NCBI RefSeq assembly: GCF_024448985.1
Contig: NZ_JAMOII010000002.1
Location: forward strand, 496,001-560,000
Direction of reading: 5' to 3'
DNA: 64,000 nucleotides
DNA from: Stutzerimonas stutzeri
Lineage (GTDB): Bacteria > Pseudomonadota > Gammaproteobacteria > Pseudomonadales > Pseudomonadaceae
A model generated the notes under the pieces. It worked only from the letters and a program-made list of their open reading frames with translations. It was not told where the DNA came from and searched no databases. Shown here piece by piece: positions 17,559-25,184 of this stretch; position 1 is the stretch's first letter; each line of letters opens with the position of its first letter. A program made the position numbers and the translations under genes.

Positions 17559-18623
17559 ATGACTGCCTTGAAGAACGATCGCTTCCTCCGCGCCCTGCTC
17601 AAGCAACCTGTCGACGTCACCCCGGTGTGGATGATGCGTCAGGCCGGACGCTACCTTCCGGAATACCGGGCCAGTCGCAGCAAGGCGGGGGACTTCATGA
17701 GCCTGTGCATGAATCCCGAGCTGGCCTGCGAAGTCACGCTGCAGCCGCTGGATCGCTATCCGCTGGACGCCGCCATTCTGTTTTCAGACATTCTTACCGT
17801 GCCGGACGCCATGGGTCTGGGTCTGTACTTCGAAACCGGCGAGGGCCCACGCTTCAAGAAAGTCGTCAGCAGCCTGGCCGACATCGAGGCGCTACCGGTT
17901 CCAGATCCGGAAAAGGATCTGGGCTATGTCATGGACGCAGTGCGCACCATTCGCCGCGAGCTCAACGGTCGCGTTCCGCTGATCGGCTTTTCCGGCAGCC
18001 CCTGGACGCTGGCGACCTACATGGTCGAAGGCGGCTCCTCCAAGGACTTCCGTAAGTCAAAGGCTATGCTTTACGAGAATCCGCAGGCCATGCATGCGCT
18101 ACTCGACAAGCTGGCGCAGTCGGTGACTAGCTACCTCAATGGCCAGATACTGGCCGGCGCGCAAGCGGTGCAGATCTTCGATTCTTGGGGCGGCAGCCTA
18201 TCTGCCGCGGCCTATCAGGAATTCTCCCTGGCTTATATGCAGAAGATCGTCGATGGCTTGATCCGCGAGCATGACGGTCGTCGCGTCCCGGTGATCCTCT
18301 TCACCAAGGGCGGCGGGCTGTGGTTGGAATCCATGGCTGACTCGGGCGTCGAGGCGCTGGGTCTGGATTGGACATGCGATATCGGCAACGCGCGTGCTCG
18401 CGTGGGTGACAAGGTTGCCCTGCAGGGCAACATGGACCCCAGCGTGCTGTATGCCAAGCCTGACGCAATCCGCGCCGAAGTGGGGCGTATCCTGGCCAGC
18501 TTCGGCCATGGCGAAGGCCACGTGTTCAACCTGGGCCACGGCATCACGCCGGAAGTCGATCCGGCCCATGCCGGTGCCTTCATCGAGTCGGTGCACGAAC
18601 TCTCGGCGCAATATCACGGCTAA
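17559..18623 (+). CDS. hemE: Uroporphyrinogen decarboxylase
   Basis: Decarboxylates the four acetate side chains of uroporphyrinogen III to give coproporphyrinogen III in heme synthesis. The N-terminal signature [14 protein letters not shown] is present, as are [12 protein letters not shown] with the catalytic Asp, [13 protein letters not shown], and [13 protein letters not shown] near the C-terminus. I chose the ATG at 17559, giving the 354-residue family length. The frame is open to 17502, but that region is the gltD terminator. It lies downstream of gltD, as in P. aeruginosa. Confidence 0.97.
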   Translation: MTALKNDRFLRALLKQPVDVTPVWMMRQAGRYLPEYRASRSKAGDFMSLCMNPELACEVTLQPLDRYPLDAAILFSDILTVPDAMGLGLYFETGEGPRFKKVVSSLADIEALPVPDPEKDLGYVMDAVRTIRRELNGRVPLIGFSGSPWTLATYMVEGGSSKDFRKSKAMLYENPQAMHALLDKLAQSVTSYLNGQILAGAQAVQIFDSWGGSLSAAAYQEFSLAYMQKIVDGLIREHDGRRVPVILFTKGGGLWLESMADSGVEALGLDWTCDIGNARARVGDKVALQGNMDPSVLYAKPDAIRAEVGRILASFGHGEGHVFNLGHGITPEVDPAHAGAFIESVHELSAQYHG

Positions 18624-18633
18624 GCAGATATGA

Positions 18634-18720
18634 GCTGCAAGTCATGAGCTCCAAGTAAAAGCAGGAAAAGCTTGGCGGCATTGCGGTGCCAGCCAAGCTG
18701 AACCACTTGCACCTTGCAGC
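18634..18720. repeat. Nested palindromic repeat after hemE
   Basis: Outer arms GCTGCAAG (18634-18641) and CTTGCAGC (18713-18720) enclose an inner hairpin AGCTTGGC...GCCAAGCT (about 18669-18699) that itself contains GGCA/TGCC. It is related to the other AGCTT-rich intergenic elements and may act as a terminator between hemE and the converging small gene. Confidence 0.65.
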
Positions 18721-18731
18721 AGTGAAGCCTG

Positions 18732-19025
18732 TCAAGGCTGCTGATAGTGTCCTGGCGTGGTGCCCGGCTCATGTTCATGAACCAGCCGGGTTACGCGGAT
18801 ATCAGTAATGCCCACGACCTCGGCCTGCCGTAGCAACTCGGTTTCTTCAGCATCCGCATCGGGCATGACCAAGCTATTTTCGGCATCGGCATTGTGGTGC
18901 TCGATCAGACGCCGGGCCGCCTCGCCCTGGGAGAGGCTCTCCTCTTCCGATTCGATGATTTGAGCGCGTGGGTCGTTCTGAAAGATGTAATTGACTTCGA
19001 ATTTATGCGACGAGTTACCGAACAT
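18732..19025 (-). CDS. Small acidic conserved hypothetical protein
   Basis: A 97-residue protein with no family I can name. It is acidic, with an EESEEES-like patch near residue 27, and has no signal peptide, membrane segment or cysteine. AGGAG lies eight bases before the ATG, so it looks genuinely translated. The sequence FEVNYIFQNDPRA and the long Glu/Asp-rich middle suggest a soluble cytoplasmic protein. It stands alone between hemE (convergent) and the small exported protein gene upstream, and I have the impression of similar small proteins in other pseudomonads. Function unknown. Confidence 0.75.
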   Translation of the reverse strand: MFGNSSHKFEVNYIFQNDPRAQIIESEEESLSQGEAARRLIEHHNADAENSLVMPDADAEETELLRQAEVVGITDIRVTRLVHEHEPGTTPGHYQQP

Positions 19026-19178
19026 GAGGCGGCTCCTGAAGTGATTGGCAGGTTCTGCTTCTGTTGACTTGTCGGTCAGCTATTCGTTCGCACGGAAGGA
19101 TGGTTGCGGCGACAGCCGGAAGACCGCCGCGCCGCTGCAAAGCTGGAGCGCCCATTACGGTTGGTATGGGCGCGGTCA

Positions 19179-19613
19179 CTATTTGACCTGGGCCAGATTA
19201 CCCTTGAGGGCGACGCCAGCGATGAGCGCGCCAGCATGGCATTCGTACTTTTCGCTGTCCTTGTACTCGACGTGCTTGTAGTTGCTGGCGAGGTCCACCA
19301 CCGCGTTGGCGCCGGCGGCCTTGGCGGCGCTCTGCAGATTGATCAGTGCTGACTGCAACACCCAGCGGCAGGCTTCTTCGTCGCTCTTGTTGAACGCGTT
19401 GGTCTTCTTGCTGGTGGTGACGCCGCTGCGGACGATCTTCGTCCCGGCCGGGCGCTTGGCGAGATAGAACTTCACGCTGCCGTCCAGTCGGCCCGCAGCG
19501 GTGGCTTCAGCGACCACTTCATCGAAGGGTAGATAGTGGACGGTGTCGCGGGCCTGGCTGATGCCGGGCAGAGCGCAGAGTACGAGCGCTGCGCCGATCC
19601 AGGTTTTTTTCAT
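19179..19613 (-). CDS. Small exported protein, possibly YbjQ/DUF74-like
   Basis: A 144-residue protein with a clear signal peptide (MKKTWIGAALVLCALPGISQA). The mature part contains two cysteines (in EEACRWV and KYECHAG) and the run AAGANAVVDLASNY, reminiscent of the YbjQ-like fold with G-A-N-A-V. Such proteins are sometimes mislabelled 'excinuclease ATPase subunit' in databases; there is no ATPase motif here. AAGGAG lies seven bases before the ATG at 19613; an ATG six bases upstream is too close to it. It begins 45 bases after the last aryl-polyene gene on the same strand, so it may be cotranscribed with that cluster. Function unknown. Confidence 0.75.
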   Translation of the reverse strand: MKKTWIGAALVLCALPGISQARDTVHYLPFDEVVAEATAAGRLDGSVKFYLAKRPAGTKIVRSGVTTSKKTNAFNKSDEEACRWVLQSALINLQSAAKAAGANAVVDLASNYKHVEYKDSEKYECHAGALIAGVALKGNLAQVK

Positions 19614-19658
19614 GTGCATTCTCCTTGCATTGTTTTTTGGTGTGAGGGGGAACGGCGA

Positions 19659-20885
19659 TCAGACCCAGCGGCGGAAGATCAATGAGGTATTGATACCGCC
19701 GAAGGCGAAATTGTTGTTCATGACGTACTCGTGCTGCATGGTCCGCGGCGCGCCGACGATATAGTCCAGCTCGCCACAGCGCGGATCGATCTCGTCAAGA
19801 TTGAGCGTGTGGATATAGCGGTCGCGGTTCATCATTTCGATACTGAACCAGGACTCCAGAGCCCCGCAGGCGCCCAGCGTGTGCCCGAAAAAACTCTTCT
19901 GCGAACTGATCGGCATACGCGAACCGAATAGCGCCTGAGTCGCGTGGGTTTCGGCGATGTCGCCCTGCTCGGTGGCAGTGCCATGGCCGTTGACGTAGCC
20001 GATGGCATCGGCTTGCAAACCCGCATCCTCCAGCGCCAGCTCCATGGCCCGGCGCATGGTCAGCTGTTCGGGTTTCGTCGCATGCTGGCCGTCGGCATTG
20101 CTGCCGAAGCCCACTAGCTCGGCATAAATGGTAGCGCCGCGGGCGAGGGCATGTTCGAGCTCTTCGAGCACCAGCATGCCGGCGCCTTCGCCGATCACCA
20201 GGCCATCACGGCCGCTGTCGTAGGGGCGTGGCGTGGTATGGGGCGCATCGTTTTTCAAACTGGTGGCATAGAGGGCGTCGAAGACCATGGCCTCGGTGGC
20301 GCAGAGTTCCTCGGCGCCACCGGCGAGCATCAGCGGCAAGCGCCCGTACTTGATCGCCTCGTAGGCGTAGCCAATGCCCTGGCTGCCGCTGGTACAAGCG
20401 CTGGATGTAGGAATCACCCGGCCGGTCAGGCCGAAGAAGATGCTGATATTGGCGGCCGTGGTGTGCGGCATCATGCGGATGTAGGAGTTGGCGTTGAGGC
20501 CATCGGCGACCGAATTGAGCAGCATGTTGCCGAAGGCCTTGATTTCTTCGGTGCTGCCGGTGGAAGAGCCGCAGGCGACGCCCATGCGCCCGTCACGAAT
20601 GCTCTGATCGTCGAGCAGCCCCGCTTGCTGCAGGGCCTGCTCAGCGGCTTTTACCGACAACCGTGAGACGCGGCCCATGCTGCGCAGTTGCTTGCGCGTC
20701 CAGTGCGAGGGCACGACGAAATCATCCACCGGGCCGGCCAAGCGGGTATTCAACTCGCTGAAACGGTCCCACTCGTCCATGCGCCGGATGCCGCTGCGGT
20801 TGGCATTGAAGTTGGCCTCAATGGACGCCCAGTCGCTGCCCAGCGAAGTGATGCCGGCCATGCCGGTGACGACGACGCGTTTCAT
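19659..20885 (-). CDS. apeR: Aryl-polyene cluster ketosynthase (FabF-like), last gene of the cluster
   Basis: A 408-residue beta-ketoacyl-ACP synthase II-type enzyme that condenses malonyl-ACP with an acyl chain. The catalytic triad is complete: Cys164 in SSACTSGSQ, His301 in NGHGTAT and His335 in FGHTLGAC, with a conserved Lys330. By position it matches ApeR of aryl-polyene clusters, the second ketosynthase after the reductase. The start at 20885 overlaps the stop of the ketoreductase gene (TGATG), so translation is probably coupled. A housekeeping FabF is unlikely given the surrounding genes. The ape symbol is inferred from collinearity with the E. coli and Xenorhabdus clusters as I remember them. 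Confidence 0.85.
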   Translation of the reverse strand: MKRVVVTGMAGITSLGSDWASIEANFNANRSGIRRMDEWDRFSELNTRLAGPVDDFVVPSHWTRKQLRSMGRVSRLSVKAAEQALQQAGLLDDQSIRDGRMGVACGSSTGSTEEIKAFGNMLLNSVADGLNANSYIRMMPHTTAANISIFFGLTGRVIPTSSACTSGSQGIGYAYEAIKYGRLPLMLAGGAEELCATEAMVFDALYATSLKNDAPHTTPRPYDSGRDGLVIGEGAGMLVLEELEHALARGATIYAELVGFGSNADGQHATKPEQLTMRRAMELALEDAGLQADAIGYVNGHGTATEQGDIAETHATQALFGSRMPISSQKSFFGHTLGACGALESWFSIEMMNRDRYIHTLNLDEIDPRCGELDYIVGAPRTMQHEYVMNNNFAFGGINTSLIFRRWV

Positions 20886-21613
20886 CAGCACAGCCCGCCA
20901 TTCACGGCTAGGACCTGACGGGTGATATAGCCTGCCTCATCCGACATCAGGAAGTTCACGGCTCCGGCGACCTCCTCGGGCGTTCCCATGCGCTGGGCGG
21001 GGACCATCTTGAGCATCTCCTCGATGGGCAGGTGTTCGTCGAGCATGTCGGTTTCGATCAGTCCTGGTGCGACGCAGTTGACGGTGATCCGGCGCTTGCC
21101 CAGCTCCACCGCCAGCGCCTTGGCCGCGCCGATCACCCCGGCTTTGGAGGCACTGTAGTTGACTTGGCCGCGATTGCCGATCAGTCCCGATACGGACGTG
21201 ATGCAAACGATTCGGCCCGGCTGGCGCCGACGGATCATTGGCATCGTCAGCGGCTGCAGCACGTTGAAAAAGCCGTCCAGATTGGTACGCAACACCTGAT
21301 CCCAATCGTCTTCGCTTAGCGCCGGAAAGGCGCCGTCGCGGGTCAGACCGGCGTTGCAGACTACCCCGTAGTAGGCGCCGTATGACTCGATATCGGCCTC
21401 CAGCCGCATGCGGCATTGAGCACGGTCCGCAACGTCGAACTGCAGGATGCGCGCCTGACGTCCCATTGCCTGGATTTGCGCTTGCACGGCTTCGGCCTCG
21501 TCACGCCGGGCGCGGCAATGCAGGACGATATCGTGGCCGCTCTGGGCCAGACGCAAGGCGATGGCACGGCCAATACCACGGCTGGAGCCGGTGACGAGAA
21601 TGGTTTTGCTCAT
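20885..21613 (-). CDS. apeQ: Aryl-polyene 3-ketoacyl-ACP reductase (FabG-like)
   Basis: Short-chain dehydrogenase that reduces the 3-keto group of each newly extended acyl-ACP with NADPH. The 242-residue protein has TGSSRGIG at residues 8-15 and the catalytic Ser140, Tyr153 and Lys157 (ITSVSG...YSASK), all intact. The ATG at 21613 overlaps the dehydratase stop by four bases. A long in-frame extension to 21706 is not supported. It sits between the dehydratase and second ketosynthase, giving a P-Q-R order like other aryl-polyene clusters. Confidence 0.87.
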   Translation of the reverse strand: MSKTILVTGSSRGIGRAIALRLAQSGHDIVLHCRARRDEAEAVQAQIQAMGRQARILQFDVADRAQCRMRLEADIESYGAYYGVVCNAGLTRDGAFPALSEDDWDQVLRTNLDGFFNVLQPLTMPMIRRRQPGRIVCITSVSGLIGNRGQVNYSASKAGVIGAAKALAVELGKRRITVNCVAPGLIETDMLDEHLPIEEMLKMVPAQRMGTPEEVAGAVNFLMSDEAGYITRQVLAVNGGLC

Positions 21614-22062
21614 GGAGTGGGCTCTTGAAGATAGCTCGCCACCTCGGGCGGGCGAAACACGTTGAGACGCGCCTCGGCATGGATATCGGGCCCGTCGAGA
21701 TGGCATTCGAACACGCCCATGCCGTTGTCATCCTGCAGTGAGCGCAGCGCACGGATGCGCAGCGTGACGCCAGCCGGAAAGTGTTCGACATTGCATTGAT
21801 AGTTGCGAGTGCCGAGCAGGAAACCCAGCTCGACCGGCAGCCCGGCCAGGCGTGACTGACAGCCGGCGAACGCGGCGACGGCCTGCGCCATGATTTCCAC
21901 GCCGACCCAGGCCGGCAGATTGCCGTCGGGCAGATTGAGCAGACCGGTGGGCTTCACTTGCAGGCTGGCCTCCAGGCTTTCCGCGTCGAAGGCTTCAACC
22001 GCATCGAGCAGAATCATGTTGCCGGCGTGGGGCAGCAGTTCGGCGATTGGCCAGTCGATCAT
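21610..22062 (-). CDS. apeP: Aryl-polyene 3-hydroxyacyl-ACP dehydratase (hotdog fold)
   Basis: A 150-residue hotdog-fold protein expected to remove water from 3-hydroxyacyl-ACP, giving the conjugated double bonds. The opening LLPHAGNMILLD carries the FabZ-like catalytic His, and AWVGVEIMAQAVAAFAG matches the central helix with the acidic residue (Glu). It overlaps both neighbours by four bases. A second dehydratase domain is fused to the acyl ligase at 31809-33488, so the cluster appears to encode two. Confidence 0.85.
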   Translation of the reverse strand: MIDWPIAELLPHAGNMILLDAVEAFDAESLEASLQVKPTGLLNLPDGNLPAWVGVEIMAQAVAAFAGCQSRLAGLPVELGFLLGTRNYQCNVEHFPAGVTLRIRALRSLQDDNGMGVFECHLDGPDIHAEARLNVFRPPEVASYLQEPTP

Positions 22063-23246
22063 GACGCGTCTCCGAGTATCAGGCTGATGTTGTTGCCGCC
22101 GAAGGCGAAGGAGTTGCTCATCATCGTTCGCCGGCCCGCCACGGCCATGGTCGTACCGTCGGTGACCAGATTCAGGCGCGGCAAGTCGGCATCCTGCTGG
22201 TTGTCCCAGCGATGCGGTGGCAGCAGGCGTGCGGGATTGCCATCGGACAGCGCCAGCCAGCAGAGCGCAGCTTCCAACGCCCCGGCGGCGCCCAGAGTGT
22301 GCCCGGTAAGCGGCTTGCTTGAAGAGCAGGCCACACCGCCCGGAAATACCGTGTCCACCGCCAGACTTTCCATCGCGTCGTTGTGCCGGGTGGCGGTGCC
22401 GTGCAGATTGAGATAGCCGATCTGCTCCGCCTGGATCGATGCACTGGCAATCGCCTTGCGCATGGCCTTGATGGCGCTCAGCCCTTGCGGATCGGGGGCG
22501 GAGATGTGGTGGCCATCGGAGCTGGCACCACCGCCGAGCAGGGCGATAGGGGCTGGCTCGCGGGTCATTAGAAATACGGCCGCGGCTTCGCCGATATTGA
22601 TCCCGTCGCGGTTGGCCGAAAACGGATTGCAGATGCGCTCGCTGATCGCCTCCAGGGCGCTGAAGCCCTGCAGCGTGAGGTCGCAGAGGGTGTCCACGCC
22701 GCCGCAGATCACCGCATCGCAGATCCCTGCGTCCAACAGGCGTTTAGCGCTGAGCAGCGCGCGTGCGCTCGAGGTGCAGGCGGTGGAGATGGCGTAACTC
22801 GGACCGCTTAGCTGCAGCCGTTCGCTGAGAAAGCTCGCCGGGGCGCAAAGCTCCTGATGGCCGTAGTGGTAGCTGGCCGGAAGTTGTCCGTCGCGAGTCA
22901 GCTCGGCGATGCCCTGGCTGGCTTCTTGGATGCCGGTGGTGCTGGTGCCCATGACCACGCCGATACGCGCAGGACCGAAGCGGGCTATGGCTTCATGCAG
23001 CTCGGTCTCGATCTCCTCGACAGCGGCCAGCAGCATCTGGTTGTTACGTGTCGCATGGCGCTGCGGGCAATCGCCGAGAGAAGGCAGCTCGCAGGTGACG
23101 GCACCGACCGGAACGCGCCGGCCGACAACCGGCTGCGGATGCGGCTGCATGGCTGAACCGTCACCTGTCAGCAGCCGTCGGGTCACCTCGGCCTTACCGC
23201 GACCCAGCGCGCAGATCACCCCGAGGGCGTTCAGGTAGGCGGTCAT
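22059..23246 (-). CDS. apeO: Aryl-polyene ketosynthase, probable partner of the chain-length factor
   Basis: A 395-residue FabB/FabF-type ketosynthase with Cys157 in STACTSSA, His282 in LHGTAT, Lys311 and His316 in LTGHTLGAAG, so it is catalytically complete. It follows the DUF3261 lipoprotein gene, the position of ApeO, which pairs with the chain-length factor ApeC in characterised clusters (established for Xenorhabdus). The start at 23246 is an ATG inside the ATGA overlap with the lipoprotein stop. The frame stays open upstream to 23516, but that part only overlaps the lipoprotein gene. Confidence 0.86.
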   Translation of the reverse strand: MTAYLNALGVICALGRGKAEVTRRLLTGDGSAMQPHPQPVVGRRVPVGAVTCELPSLGDCPQRHATRNNQMLLAAVEEIETELHEAIARFGPARIGVVMGTSTTGIQEASQGIAELTRDGQLPASYHYGHQELCAPASFLSERLQLSGPSYAISTACTSSARALLSAKRLLDAGICDAVICGGVDTLCDLTLQGFSALEAISERICNPFSANRDGINIGEAAAVFLMTREPAPIALLGGGASSDGHHISAPDPQGLSAIKAMRKAIASASIQAEQIGYLNLHGTATRHNDAMESLAVDTVFPGGVACSSSKPLTGHTLGAAGALEAALCWLALSDGNPARLLPPHRWDNQQDADLPRLNLVTDGTTMAVAGRRTMMSNSFAFGGNNISLILGDAS

Positions 23247-23776
23247 TTCTGGCGGGCTCCGGTAGCTGTCGCAATGGGGGCGACACCATAGGTCAGCGCC
23301 GACCCTACGTCGAGATCGAAGCGATCGTTCTCCCGATACCGGACATGCCATGCCGACAACGTATCGCTTGCCAGTGATCGCCCGTCCTGCTGCGGGCTCC
23401 AAGACGTATCGGAGTACAGGTCGTCCAGCTGATCGGCGGGCGTCAAGGCGAACAGCAGGGCAGCGAACAGCTCGCGCGCCTCGGCATTGGGCGGTAGCAG
23501 ACCATCCGCCCGCCATTGGCCATCGACCAACAGCTGGCGCGCCAGGGGAACGCCCAGCGGATCGAGCAGCGACCAGCGCAAGGCAGCGCCTTCCTGCTGG
23601 ATCACCAACCGCCAGGTACGCACGTCATCCTGGCTCCGGCGCTCGATGTGCAGCTGTAGCGGCAAATCGAGTCGTGGCATCTGAGTCGGCAGCGGCGCGC
23701 GTTGAGCGCAGGCGCCAAGCATCAGTGCCAGCGACAGCCAGACCAGGCAGCGCGCGTGACGGTTCAGCACATTCAT
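23243..23776 (-). CDS. DUF3261-type lipoprotein of the aryl-polyene cluster
   Basis: Predicted outer-membrane lipoprotein of 177 residues. The signal peptide ends in the lipobox LGAC, followed by AQRAPLPTQMPRLDLP. The body contains QQEGAALRWSLLDPLGVPLARQ, resembling DUF3261 proteins found beside aryl-polyene ketosynthases, and has LolB-like character. It probably helps place the lipid-linked pigment in the outer membrane (inference). The ATG at 23776 lies just after the stop of the flavoenzyme gene; a GTG at 23794 is also possible. The 3' end overlaps the ketosynthase start by four bases. Confidence 0.78.
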   Translation of the reverse strand: MNVLNRHARCLVWLSLALMLGACAQRAPLPTQMPRLDLPLQLHIERRSQDDVRTWRLVIQQEGAALRWSLLDPLGVPLARQLLVDGQWRADGLLPPNAEARELFAALLFALTPADQLDDLYSDTSWSPQQDGRSLASDTLSAWHVRYRENDRFDLDVGSALTYGVAPIATATGARQK

Positions 23777-23786
23777 GCAGGCAGAC

Positions 23787-25031
23787 TCAAACACTTGTCA
23801 CAGGCGCGGCGCACAGCTCAGCCAACACCCGAAGGCGGCGTTTGGGCTCGGCGACGTAGGGATTCTTTTCGTCCCAGGCATAGCCGGCAAGAATCGAACT
23901 GATCATCCGGCGGATCTCAGGTTGAGCGTGCTCGTAATAGATCACGTCTTGGAAGCTGCCGTCGTACCAGCCCTCGACATAGGTGCGGAAGGTATTTACG
24001 CCGCGCTTGAGGGGCACTGCGAACTCTGCTTCCCAATCCACCGTTTCGCCCGACAGCTGACGATGCAGCACCGCTGCCGCCATGCTTGCCGAGCGCATGG
24101 CGATGGTGACACCGGAGGAAAACACCGGATCGAGGAACTCCGCCGCATTGCCCAGCAGGGCGAAACCCGGACCGTGCAGCGACTTGACGTTGGCCGAGTA
24201 GCCACCGATCAGGCGCGCCGGTGTGTCCCACTCGGCATGCTTGAGGATGCGCTTGAGGTTGGGCGCCTCGAGCACGAGCTCCTTGAGGCAGGCATCCAGA
24301 TCCAGCGGGCGGCCTTCGTAGCGCTCGGCGCTGGCGACAACGCCGAGCGAGCAGCGACCGTTGCTGAAGGGAATGGTCCAGTACCAGACGTCGCGCAGCT
24401 CGGGATGGGTGGTGATGAGGATCTTGTCGCGGTCGAATTGCGGGTCGTCGATGTTGTCCTGGATGTGCGTGAACACGGCGCGACGCAGCGGAAAGTTCGA
24501 CGGCGCTTCCAGGTCGAGCAGGCGCGGCAGGACGCGACCGTAACCGCTGGCGTCGAGGACGAACGCTGCTTCGACGGCATATTCGCTGCCATCCAGGCGG
24601 CGCACCTGCAGACGCGGGCGCGGATTGGCGAAGTCCGCCGCGATGATTTCCTCTTCATAGCGGATCTCGACGCCCTGCAACCCGGCCTGATCGGCCAGCA
24701 ACTTGTCGAAGTCGGCGCGCAGAACCTGATAGGTGCTGCCGTGACCCTCGGTGAATTTGTCGCGGAAATCGAACTCGCTGTAGCGCTCGCCCCAACCGAA
24801 CGCTGCACCATGCTTGGTCTGGAAACCGGCGGCCTGGACCGCTTCGAGCATCCCGGCTTCCTCGACGAAATCCAGGCAGTGCGACAGCAGGCTCTCGCCG
24901 ATGGAGAAACGCGGAAAACGCTGGCGCTCGATGATCAGCACATCGTGCCCCTTGCGCTTGAGCAAGGCGGCAGCGATGGCACCGGACGGTCCTGCACCAA
25001 TGACGACGACGCTACGTTGTTCTGCATTCAT
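23787..25031 (-). CDS. Flavin-dependent monooxygenase, halogenase-like
   Basis: A 414-residue FAD enzyme. The dinucleotide-binding motif GAGPSG is at residues 12-17, GESLL at 45-49, a KHGAAF segment with Lys73, and WYWTIP at 216-221. The last fits the WxWxIP fingerprint, and Lys73 fits the K-x-G-A-x-F lysine of FADH2-dependent halogenases. A geranylgeranyl-reductase-type oxidoreductase is the alternative. Such genes occur in some aryl-polyene and xanthomonadin clusters, and xanthomonadins are brominated, so ring halogenation is plausible but unproven. AAGGATC lies nine bases before the ATG. The gene stands between the exporter and the lipoprotein, preceded by a 153-base gap. Confidence 0.8.
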   Translation of the reverse strand: MNAEQRSVVVIGAGPSGAIAAALLKRKGHDVLIIERQRFPRFSIGESLLSHCLDFVEEAGMLEAVQAAGFQTKHGAAFGWGERYSEFDFRDKFTEGHGSTYQVLRADFDKLLADQAGLQGVEIRYEEEIIAADFANPRPRLQVRRLDGSEYAVEAAFVLDASGYGRVLPRLLDLEAPSNFPLRRAVFTHIQDNIDDPQFDRDKILITTHPELRDVWYWTIPFSNGRCSLGVVASAERYEGRPLDLDACLKELVLEAPNLKRILKHAEWDTPARLIGGYSANVKSLHGPGFALLGNAAEFLDPVFSSGVTIAMRSASMAAAVLHRQLSGETVDWEAEFAVPLKRGVNTFRTYVEGWYDGSFQDVIYYEHAQPEIRRMISSILAGYAWDEKNPYVAEPKRRLRVLAELCAAPVTSV

Positions 25032-25184
25032 GAAGATCCGATCCTTGATCGACTCGGTTGGAAGGGTGGCCGCCGTAGGGCAACCGCGGAAAATGTTCAG
25101 CGCGGGGTCGAGGTGATGCGCAGCTCACGATGGATGTCGCCGCAGTTCAAGGAGGCAACGCCAGCGTGTGCGATGCTCGACCGC
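25032..25184. other. 153-base gap inside the otherwise gapless cluster
   Basis: Between the exporter stop and flavoenzyme start there is no credible gene. A 14-codon frame overlapping the exporter stop is too short to support. The AAGGATC ribosome-binding site of the flavoenzyme is at its left end. No hairpin or promoter was obvious. Confidence 0.5.

Noticed and set aside
19659-23246. Reading the ketosynthase, reductase and dehydratase genes as the housekeeping fatty-acid operon
   Set aside because: The ACPs, ligase, MMPL pump, LolA-like protein and lyase in the same operon fit an aryl-polyene system; the usual fabD, fabH or acpP context is absent.
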